From positions 1 to 64,000 of the forward strand of contig CAZUUO010000001.1 in NCBI GenBank assembly GCA_964622665.1: a stretch of 64,000 nucleotides of DNA. The letters run 5' to 3'. This document shows, piece by piece, positions 57,339-63,646 of the stretch. The notes under the pieces were generated by a model, which was given only the letters and a program-made list of their open reading frames with translations, was not told the origin of the DNA and did not search any database. The position numbers and the translations under genes were made by a program. The DNA is from CAZUUO01 sp964622665 (GTDB lineage: Bacteria > Patescibacteriota > Patescibacteriia > Magasanikbacterales > GCA-002688135). Numbering within the stretch: position 1 is the stretch's first letter; every line of letters begins with the position of its first letter.

Positions 57339-58364
57339 TTAATATACCACACTCGTTTTTTGACCACCAAGCTCAATTTCTTTAACAACACCATTTACAG
57401 TAACTGAAATTTTCTTACCTTTCTTATATTGCAAAATAATCTCTGATAAACTGTAATTTCTTCCCACACTCTTTCCTTCGATAGATGTGATTTTATCAAG
57501 TACTTTAATGCCAGCGAGATCTGCAGGACTTCCTTTTGCAACTTCACCAACCACCACTTCATTATCAGATCCAAAGTCATACGCGGTAATCCCCAACCGT
57601 GAACGTTCTACACCACCTTCTTTTACTAACGGTTTGTACACTTCCATGATACGTGAAATGGGAGTGAATGTTGCAAAACCTTGTGGTGTTTTTGTTTCAC
57701 CGATAATTCCCACACAGTCGCCATTTGCTGTAAACACAGGACCACCCACCAGTACATTTTCTTTAGCAATCGCAAGCGGAATAACACGATCATAACTATC
57801 ACTCGTCATCGTGTGACCCGTATCCTTTATAAAGAATCGCGCCGTTGCTGCAGTTTCAACAATTCCTGTTTGTGGAACGTAGACAAACAATCGAATTCCT
57901 AACACTTCGGTAACATCTGCTGTTTTTGCAATTCCTCGTGATGTTTCTGGTGTTGCAATAATTGCAAGTCCCGAAACCATATCAACGAGTGATCGTGTTG
58001 CGACTCTTATTGTTTTATTTTCAGAAACTTCAATATTTTTACCTGCCAAACTTGCATCAGTAATTACCAGTCCATCATTGCTAATACTGACACCACCACC
58101 TACTATTTTATGATTTTTCATGACATCGACCACTACTTGTTCCATCGTTTCATATGCAACTTTTTCAGGAGCTTTTTCAACAGTTACCATGGTGCGCAGT
58201 GGTGCAACTATCGTTGTTAATACGTCGGGCAACGCATAATACATAAGTATTGCGCCACCACAAAGACCAGCAACCAACGAAAGTATCACAATGCGGAAAA
58301 CGGGAAATACTGCTACTGTAGATAATTTTTCTTCGTCAGGAAGATGAGGAGGTGTTTTTTTCAT
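57339..58364 (-). CDS. HtrA-like membrane protein with PDZ domain and degenerate protease domain
   Basis: 341 residues: membrane anchor (VFRIVILSLVAGLCGGAILMYY), a trypsin-like fold and a C-terminal PDZ domain (SRLGITAYDF, GSPADLAGIKVLDKITSIEG). The three catalytic positions look lost: GGGVSISNDGLVITDASLAG has no His where HtrA has VTNxHV; the Asp of the DLAV motif is Gly in SGLAII; the Ser of GNSGGPL is Val in VLVGGPVF. It is probably a pseudoprotease scaffold. Between two membrane proteins and the Wzz-like gene, 1 nt from the former. Confidence 0.8.
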   Translation of the reverse strand: MKKTPPHLPDEEKLSTVAVFPVFRIVILSLVAGLCGGAILMYYALPDVLTTIVAPLRTMVTVEKAPEKVAYETMEQVVVDVMKNHKIVGGGVSISNDGLVITDASLAGKNIEVSENKTIRVATRSLVDMVSGLAIIATPETSRGIAKTADVTEVLGIRLFVYVPQTGIVETAATARFFIKDTGHTMTSDSYDRVIPLAIAKENVLVGGPVFTANGDCVGIIGETKTPQGFATFTPISRIMEVYKPLVKEGGVERSRLGITAYDFGSDNEVVVGEVAKGSPADLAGIKVLDKITSIEGKSVGRNYSLSEIILQYKKGKKISVTVNGVVKEIELGGQKTSVVY

Positions 58365-58365
58365 A

Positions 58366-59112
58366 TTATGACCAGCGCGTTGTCGTTAATAACACTATAA
58401 GTAATAAAATTATGTACACTGCTTGTAGGCCTGCCTGTTTCATGTCAATTTCTTGCAATAATCGATCTCGCTCTACTCCCAGCAGATACAGCACCGGTGC
58501 AAGTACCAGTAGAGATTTGGTCAGTGGTGCAAATGGTAGCATGTTCATGATCCACCAAAATGGTAAGGCAACAATAACTTGTACCAACACACTTGCCAAC
58601 CGTAGTTCTTTTGGGATACGGAGCGCACTAATGTACCAATAGACTATTGCCGCATGAGTAATCGAGGCCGCAATAATCCACATGCCAATCGTTTGTATTG
58701 AAACAATTCCAATTAAAGCAAGAGGCATCCCAATCGCTAGCAATACCACCATAATACTGACCTGTAATAATTTGCGATATGCGGGTGGACGCGCTCGGAA
58801 ATCTCCTTTTAATTGTAACGTGTAATAAAAAAATAGTGACAAGAGCAGTGAACTTACTACCGCAATCTGTAACTGCATCCACCAGTATTCAAAGGTATAT
58901 CCAATAAGAGGCATTGCAATAATGAGTAGCCAGATACCACCTAGTAATGGTTTCACGTTTTCACTTTCTTTTCCCATTGATTGTTTCCACCACCACGTAC
59001 TGTATCCAAGCATTCCTATCACCAACAGTGGTAACGCATAATAATAGGAGGTCGCGTAGATCATCCCACAAGAATATGCCGTTACAATGAGTGGGGTGTA
59101 CCACTGTTTCAT
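58366..59112 (-). CDS. Polytopic membrane protein of unknown family
   Basis: 248 residues with eight hydrophobic segments and short loops (LPLLVIGMLGYSTWWW; LLGGIWLLIIAMPLIGYTF; LLQVSIMVVLLAIGMPLALI; LLVLAPVLYLLGVERDRL). No catalytic motif seen. In an operon between the small anchored protein (9 nt) and the HtrA-like protein (1 nt), so it probably takes part in the same envelope complex. Confidence 0.7.
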   Translation of the reverse strand: MKQWYTPLIVTAYSCGMIYATSYYYALPLLVIGMLGYSTWWWKQSMGKESENVKPLLGGIWLLIIAMPLIGYTFEYWWMQLQIAVVSSLLLSLFFYYTLQLKGDFRARPPAYRKLLQVSIMVVLLAIGMPLALIGIVSIQTIGMWIIAASITHAAIVYWYISALRIPKELRLASVLVQVIVALPFWWIMNMLPFAPLTKSLLVLAPVLYLLGVERDRLLQEIDMKQAGLQAVYIILLLIVLLTTTRWS

Positions 59113-59121
59113 ACATTTACA

Positions 59122-59517
59122 TTATTGAGCCATGTTTCGTGACACTACCTCGAGTGCATCAATCCATTGGGCTTTTTCACTACTTTGCAACACGTGTAAT
59201 AAAGTCTCAAGTGCCGTAACCCGAGAAAGCTGTTGTGCTACTTGTGCCGCATCGACGCGCATTGCAATCACTTTTTCTTGTAATTGTTTCACCATTGCTT
59301 GCGCACTTTGTTCATCACCACTTTGTATAGCGCGACTTAATGGTTCTTTTACTTGACCCCACAATGCGCTTGTTGTTTGTGCATCTTCATTAAATGTTTG
59401 CACGCGCAATATTTCTCCACCCCCAGCAAAAGTTGGCATTTTTAAATATCCCGTAATAACAACCCCCAGTGCAATAATTGTCACCATTAAAATTCCCACT
59501 ACCATTGAATGTTTCAT
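59122..59517 (-). CDS. Small anchored protein of 131 residues
   Basis: One N-terminal membrane segment (GILMVTIIALGVVITGYL) followed by an extracytoplasmic helical domain (AIQSGDEQSAQAMVKQLQEKV; TALETLLHVLQSSE). No known family. Second gene of the operon, 15 nt after the AI-2E family gene. Confidence 0.7.
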   Translation of the reverse strand: MKHSMVVGILMVTIIALGVVITGYLKMPTFAGGGEILRVQTFNEDAQTTSALWGQVKEPLSRAIQSGDEQSAQAMVKQLQEKVIAMRVDAAQVAQQLSRVTALETLLHVLQSSEKAQWIDALEVVSRNMAQ

Positions 59518-59532
59518 AGTACCCCATTTAAA

Positions 59533-60555
59533 TTATGATTCATTTCTAAAATATTCTAAACAGACGTATAACGCCGTTACTGCTGGAATCGCGATCAAAC
59601 CTCCTACGATACCTCCTAATTTTACACCCATTACGATTGAAATGATAGAGGCAATTGGATTGATACCCACAGCCTTCTGCATTACCTTTGGTACTAAAAT
59701 GTGGTTTTCGATTTGTTGAATTACCACAAACAATCCTCCCACCATGATTGCCGGTATCACTGATTCAGGATGTTGTGCTAATGCAAGAAAAATAGCTGGT
59801 AATGCTGCAATCGTTGGGCCAATATACGGTACCGCCTCCAATAATGCCGCAAGTACGGCTAACAACGCTGCATACGGAACTCCCAAAATTGTCAGACCAA
59901 CATACACTAAAATACCAATAGACACCGAAAGAATCATTTGGCCACGTAACCATTTACCTAATTTATCCTTTATAAGATGTACCAACTCAAGAATTTTTGT
60001 ACGATATTTTGGTGGCGCAACAAATTCAAGAAAATTTTTCATCATACTGTCTTCAATCACCAAATAAAAAGTGAGCACAAAAACAAAGATAATACTAAAG
60101 ATACTGCGCAATGCTTCTCGCACAGTACTAAATAACTCTCCACTTGCTTGGCTTAATGTTTGTGTCAATGAAACACCTTCTCCCGATAACACCGGAAACG
60201 ATCCTCCGCCAATTCGTATACCTTGCAAACGATGAGTTACTGACTCTAATAAATGTCCAAAACTTCCCGCGAATGCAGAACTTTGATCAATTAAAATAGG
60301 AACGAGTTGCGAAAGAATAAGACCTAACAATCCAAATAAAACACCAAAAATAAACAAGACCCCAAACGCACGAGGAATTTTGTATTTTTCACACCACGTA
60401 GCAAAGGGATCAATGAGTGATGCTAAAATCACCGCTATAAAAAACGAAAACACTAGGTCACGTAAAAAATAGAGCACCCATACACCCGCAACAAATCCAA
60501 CCACTTTAAAGAGTGTTTTTGTAGAAATAGTGATAACTTGTTCCTCATTCTTCAT
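59533..60555 (-). CDS. AI-2E/PerM family membrane exporter-like protein
   Basis: 340 residues, about seven or eight membrane segments. N-terminal pair LVFSFFIAVILASLIDPFATW; characteristic central part LGVPYAALLAVLAALLEAVPYIGPTIAALPAI and QIENHILVPKVMQKAVGINPI, the strongest PerM/AI-2E family signature. Function in this lineage is unknown; relatives export small molecules or Na+. First gene of the five-gene operon, with a leaderless promoter divergent from smpB. Confidence 0.93.
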   Translation of the reverse strand: MKNEEQVITISTKTLFKVVGFVAGVWVLYFLRDLVFSFFIAVILASLIDPFATWCEKYKIPRAFGVLFIFGVLFGLLGLILSQLVPILIDQSSAFAGSFGHLLESVTHRLQGIRIGGGSFPVLSGEGVSLTQTLSQASGELFSTVREALRSIFSIIFVFVLTFYLVIEDSMMKNFLEFVAPPKYRTKILELVHLIKDKLGKWLRGQMILSVSIGILVYVGLTILGVPYAALLAVLAALLEAVPYIGPTIAALPAIFLALAQHPESVIPAIMVGGLFVVIQQIENHILVPKVMQKAVGINPIASIISIVMGVKLGGIVGGLIAIPAVTALYVCLEYFRNES

Positions 60556-60562
60556 ATAGAAA

Positions 60563-60592
60563 AGTATACCATGAAGTTGTAATTTTTTTCAA
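60563..60592 (-). promoter_or_regulatory. Promoter of the AI-2E operon
   Basis: TTGAAA (60587-60592), 18-nt spacer, TATACT (60563-60568) on the minus strand; -10 ends 7 nt before ATG 60555. It overlaps the smpB promoter. Confidence 0.75.
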
Positions 60593-60605
60593 AAAACAGT
60601 ACGCT
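60577..60605 (+). promoter_or_regulatory. Promoter of smpB
   Basis: TTGTAA (60577-60582), 17-nt spacer, TACGCT (60600-60605); -10 ends 9 nt before ATG 60615. Interleaved with the divergent AI-2E promoter. Confidence 0.7.
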
Positions 60606-60614
60606 ACCTATTGT

Positions 60615-61067
60615 ATGGTAACCATTATCGCCAGCAATAAACAAGCGATGTTTGATTACACCCTTCTCAAACGTTTTGAGGCAGGGATTGTTTTACATGG
60701 TCATGAAGTGAAATCAGTAAAAACGGGGCACGCCCAACTGAAAGGCGCATATGTCACTATTATGCACGGTGAAGTGTTTCTGTTTAATGGTCACATTCCT
60801 GCGTATGCCCGTTCACGAGTGAGTGCAACGTATGACCCATACCGTAGCCGCAAGTTACTGCTTAACAAAAAAGAAGTAATGGAACTTATTGGCAACAAAG
60901 CTATGCAAGGTATGTCAGTTGTTCCCCTCTCCATTTATCTGTCACACAATAAAATAAAAGTGGAAATTGCACTGGCTCGCGGTAAAAAACAATTTGAAAA
61001 ACGTGACTCCATTAAAAAACGAGAAACAGATCGAGAGATACGACGTGCGCTCAAAACATCGTTCTAA
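60615..61067 (+). CDS. smpB: SsrA-binding protein SmpB
   Basis: 150 residues. Delivers tmRNA to stalled ribosomes. Signature motifs: NKQAMFDYTLLKRFEAGIVLHG, EVKSVKTGHAQLKGAYV, HIPAYAR, RSRKLLLNKKEV and the basic C-terminal tail KKQFEKRDSIKKRETDRE. It lies 50 nt upstream of ssrA on the same strand, a convincing functional pair. Confidence 0.97.
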   Translation: MVTIIASNKQAMFDYTLLKRFEAGIVLHGHEVKSVKTGHAQLKGAYVTIMHGEVFLFNGHIPAYARSRVSATYDPYRSRKLLLNKKEVMELIGNKAMQGMSVVPLSIYLSHNKIKVEIALARGKKQFEKRDSIKKRETDREIRRALKTSF

Positions 61068-61117
61068 CATCCCCCAATCATTTCACATTTACGAGAACGT
61101 GAATGTGAAACCGTTGT

Positions 61118-61503
61118 GGGGATGAAGGGAATCGATTGGGTCGAATTCGTGCCATGCATGTCGCAGGTGCTCATACTTGCGTTATCACTATGAGCAAAAA
61201 CAAATGTCAACGTTTCAAACGTACGCGCAGCACTTGCAAAAGTGTTCGCTATGACACCTGTAGCAGCTTAATTGCAGCTACCATCGTCTCTTTCTCGCCA
61301 AGGAGCAAGAGTAACGGTGTAATACAATCTTGGATTCTTACAAAGAACTCACGACACTTTGTAATGAATACATGCGTCGTGTAGAATGTTTCGTATTTCG
61401 TAACTTGTTTTAAGCGAAACATCGACAACCTACAAGTTACTACACACGTAGAGTGGTAACGACACTACGTCTCAAGACGCGGGTTCAACTCCCGCCATCT
61501 CCA
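61118..61503 (+). ncRNA. ssrA: Transfer-messenger RNA (ssrA)
   Basis: 386 nt, one-piece tmRNA. The ends form the tRNA-like domain: 5' GGGGATG (61118-61124) pairs with CATCTCC (61496-61502), and the T-arm has GGGTTCAACTCCC (61481-61493). 3' end discriminator A at 61503; CCA is not encoded. Tag frame GCA (61194) to TAA (61269-61271): 25 residues beginning AKTNVNVS and ending MTPVAA, ending in the Ala-Ala that Clp-type proteases recognise. Located next to smpB. Confidence 0.96.
61194..61271 (+). other. tmRNA tag-peptide reading frame
   Basis: Resume codon GCA at 61194, then 24 further codons and TAA. The tag starts AKTNVNVS, has AALAKVFA in the middle and ends in VAA. It is much longer than the usual 8-15 residues but has the expected nonpolar Ala-Ala end. 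Confidence 0.85.
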
Positions 61504-61509
61504 ACAAAA

Positions 61510-61539
61510 AAAGTTTGCGCATTTGTGCAAGCTTTTTTT
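61510..61539 (+). terminator. Terminator of ssrA
   Basis: 11-bp stem AAAGTTTGCGC / GTGCAAGCTTT (two G-T pairs), ATTT loop, then seven T, 6 nt after the tmRNA 3' end. Confidence 0.92.
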
Positions 61540-61690
61540 GTTTATGGGAGTTGAACAAGGAAGGCACAGGAAACCTTGGTTTCTTGTCTGCAGAAGTATT
61601 GAAACCGATGGTTTCAAAGCACAGCGCGAAGCTGCGAGCAGTAAAACTCCGCCATCTCCAATAAAAAATCCTACTTTATCGGTAGTATTT
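61540..61690. repeat. Region with partial ssrA 3'-end duplication and tandem hairpins
   Basis: AACTCC-GCCATCTCCAA (61645-61661) repeats the tmRNA 3' end AACTCCCGCCATCTCCAA (61487-61504) with one deleted C. An 11-nt inverted copy of the T-arm (GGGAGTTGAAC, 61546-61556) lies earlier. Between them are two tandem hairpins GAAACC-TT-GGTTTC and GAAACC-GAT-GGTTTC and a palindrome-like GCGCGAAGCTGCG. An open frame of 60 codons crosses it but looks non-coding. It could be the scar of an element that used ssrA as attachment site, or a small RNA. Confidence 0.5.
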
Positions 61691-61701
61691 TTTATTTTAC
61701 A

Positions 61702-61730
61702 TTGACAAAATCAACTTTTTTTCCTATTAT
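61702..61730 (+). promoter_or_regulatory. Promoter of the Ser/Thr kinase gene
   Basis: TTGACA (61702-61707), 17-nt spacer, TATTAT (61725-61730), extended -35 TTGACAAAATC; leader about 40 nt to ATG 61778. Confidence 0.9.
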
Positions 61731-61777
61731 GAAGTGTCATTGGACCCCAAACCCCAAACCAAAAGGAGGTGGCGGCA

Positions 61778-63340
61778 ATGACAACTGTACCCCCCAAAAT
61801 TCTTGGGAATTATAAAGTAATTAGTGAGCTCGGTGAAGGCGCGATGGCGAAAGTATATCTCGCCTCTCACACCAGAATCCCTGAACTTACGGTTGCTATA
61901 AAGGTCGTTGACAACAAACATCCTGAATCAGAAACATTACTGGGACGTTTTGAACGAGAGGCTCGACTTCTTGCATCAGTGAAACATCACCACTTGGTGC
62001 GAATCTACGATTTTGGAAAAACCATCTCTGGTTCTTTCTATATTGCCATGGATTTCATCAAGGGATATGACCTGCGAACACTTATTGATTCCTATATCAC
62101 AAGTGGAACGCGGTTTGATCCCCTTTTGATAATCAAGATTGCTAAAGAAATTTGTGAGGCACTCGAGGTAATACATGATGCAGGTATTGTTCATCGCGAT
62201 CTTAAGCCTGAAAATATTATGCTTGAAGAAACTCGACGCGATCCTCATTTTGTGCGCGTGTTGGATTTTGGTATCGCAAAAATGCTTGATACTGAAGACA
62301 ATCCCAAACGCTTTCAAACGGCAGTTGGCATGATTTGTGGGACACCACAATATTTGTCACCCGAACAAGCCAAAGGTGAAACACTTGATGGTCGTAGTGA
62401 TTTGTATGCACTCGGTTGTATTTTGTATGAAATGCTTTCATTGCAACTTCCGTTTACTGCTGACAATCCTGTTGCATATTTAACCAAGCATATCACCGAA
62501 CCACCGTTCCCCCTTGACTTTCGAGCACCTGATAGTAATCAAAAGCTGCGACTATTAGCACATCTCCTTCTTTCTAAGGATCCTGATGATCGTCCTTACG
62601 ATGCTTTCGAAGTATATGATGCATTGTTGGATATCGAAGATGGGATTGCAAAACAACGTAGCCCTCGTCGCAATTCCAGAATCATGCGCATGTTCACTCC
62701 ACCACCAACTCCCAATACTACGTCACTCGCTGGACTTGTTTCAGAAGTTTCGATGCCAGTTGGTGTTGCAGTTGATGATGACCACGAGTCAGCAGCCACT
62801 AACACCGAAGAGATTTTTTTTCCTGTATCACTGTGGCGTAGTTTTTTCACTAATCACTACGCAAAGTTGAGTGCTGCACTTGCGGTAATTATTCTGGCAA
62901 CAGCAGCTCTTTTTTCTTCAAACAAGGAGCAACTCATTGATTTTGGAAACTATTTTTCTCCAATTGCTGAGTCTCAGGCTAAGGTGGTTCTGCGTCCCGT
63001 TACTCCCTATTCATTTGAAGAACAAGGTCTTACACGACCACGTCGTGCTCCTGCTCTTGCTCCAAGTGTTACTGCACCTTCCTACATTGGTGCAACTATG
63101 CGAGGTGAACAAGACACCGAAGACGCACTACCGCGTCGAACTATTGCAACAACCTTTATAGCACCAGTCGTTGCTGTTAGTAAACCGACGCGTTCACCCG
63201 CACAAAAGTTGGCAACAGCCAAAGTAGCGACAAAAAACGCAGCAACACGCACTCATGGTTGCGCACAACTAAAAGGCCTGTTCTCTACTACGGTAGGCAG
63301 TGAAGCTCGATCGTTTTATAATGTGTACTGTTCTCAATAA
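61778..63340 (+). CDS. Membrane-anchored Hanks-type Ser/Thr protein kinase
   Basis: 520 residues. Start MTTVPPKILG (61778), 8 nt after AAGGAGG; the GTG at 61769 touches the site. Kinase domain residues 10-275: Gly loop LGEGAMAKV, catalytic Lys42 (VAIK), Glu61, HRDLKPEN with Asp141, DFG (163-165), GTPQYLSPEQAKG and DGRSDLYALGCILYEML. It is PknB-like, all catalytic residues kept. One membrane segment near residue 360 (LSAALAVIILATAALFS) and a 140-residue extracellular tail rich in Pro, Thr, Ala, Arg, with two Cys at the end (HGCAQLKG; YNVYCSQ) and no PASTA repeats. No phosphatase gene nearby. Solitary unit with own promoter and terminator. Confidence 0.92.
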   Translation: MTTVPPKILGNYKVISELGEGAMAKVYLASHTRIPELTVAIKVVDNKHPESETLLGRFEREARLLASVKHHHLVRIYDFGKTISGSFYIAMDFIKGYDLRTLIDSYITSGTRFDPLLIIKIAKEICEALEVIHDAGIVHRDLKPENIMLEETRRDPHFVRVLDFGIAKMLDTEDNPKRFQTAVGMICGTPQYLSPEQAKGETLDGRSDLYALGCILYEMLSLQLPFTADNPVAYLTKHITEPPFPLDFRAPDSNQKLRLLAHLLLSKDPDDRPYDAFEVYDALLDIEDGIAKQRSPRRNSRIMRMFTPPPTPNTTSLAGLVSEVSMPVGVAVDDDHESAATNTEEIFFPVSLWRSFFTNHYAKLSAALAVIILATAALFSSNKEQLIDFGNYFSPIAESQAKVVLRPVTPYSFEEQGLTRPRRAPALAPSVTAPSYIGATMRGEQDTEDALPRRTIATTFIAPVVAVSKPTRSPAQKLATAKVATKNAATRTHGCAQLKGLFSTTVGSEARSFYNVYCSQ

Positions 63341-63345
63341 GATAT

Positions 63346-63371
63346 AGCTACTCCACGTGGGTAGCTTTTTT
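63346..63371 (+). terminator. Terminator of the kinase gene
   Basis: AGCTAC-CC / GG-GTAGCT stem with a bulged T, then six T, directly after the stop codon. Confidence 0.82.
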
Positions 63372-63377
63372 AATTCC

Positions 63378-63406
63378 TTGTAGAAAATTTATAAAATTTT
63401 TATACT
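63378..63406 (+). promoter_or_regulatory. Promoter of the small gene 63438-63617
   Basis: TTGTAG (63378-63383), 17-nt spacer, TATACT (63401-63406); leader about 24 nt. Confidence 0.75.
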
Positions 63407-63437
63407 ATACGTAGTTCTTTCCGTTATGGAGGAATGT

Positions 63438-63617
63438 ATGGAAAAAAATATCAGCGATCCGCCCCTGCTGAAGGAAAAAGAATTTATCCCAGAAATCCCG
63501 ACTGACTTTATCAATCACCAACAACTCCCCTTTGGTATTTCCCCCAACATCAATGAGCTAACTACTAAGGAAAAGCCAAAACTTTCTCCAAAAATAGAGG
63601 TTCCCTCAAATAATTAA
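63438..63617 (+). CDS. Small Pro/Lys-rich protein of 59 residues
   Basis: Start MEKNISDPPLLKEKE (63438): TGGAGG lies 5 nt upstream; the ATG four codons earlier lies in the site. Disordered-looking, rich in Pro, Lys, Glu and Asn (PPLLKEKEFIPEIPTDFIN, KEKPKLSPKIEVPSNN); no cysteine, no membrane segment. No family. Own promoter and terminator, next to the kinase gene, so it could be a substrate, but this is conjecture. Confidence 0.65.
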   Translation: MEKNISDPPLLKEKEFIPEIPTDFINHQQLPFGISPNINELTTKEKPKLSPKIEVPSNN

Positions 63618-63623
63618 CACGCT

Positions 63624-63646
63624 ATCACCCATCGGGTGATTTTTTA
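63624..63646 (+). terminator. Terminator of gene 63438-63617
   Basis: Perfect stem ATCACCC / GGGTGAT with a 3-nt loop and six T; the T-run overlaps the convergent gene's end. Confidence 0.9.

Noticed and set aside
61136..61384. 82-codon frame inside ssrA
   Set aside because: Different frame from the tag peptide; the tmRNA structure explains the region.
61560..61665. A second tRNA (Ser/Leu-like) on minus between ssrA and the kinase
   Set aside because: GGAGATGGCGGAG and GTTCAACTCCC look tRNA-like on the minus strand, but the acceptor ends do not pair and no anticodon arm can be drawn.
61523..61705. 60-codon frame downstream of ssrA
   Set aside because: It crosses the ssrA terminator and the repeat region, with no start signal; better explained as structured non-coding DNA.
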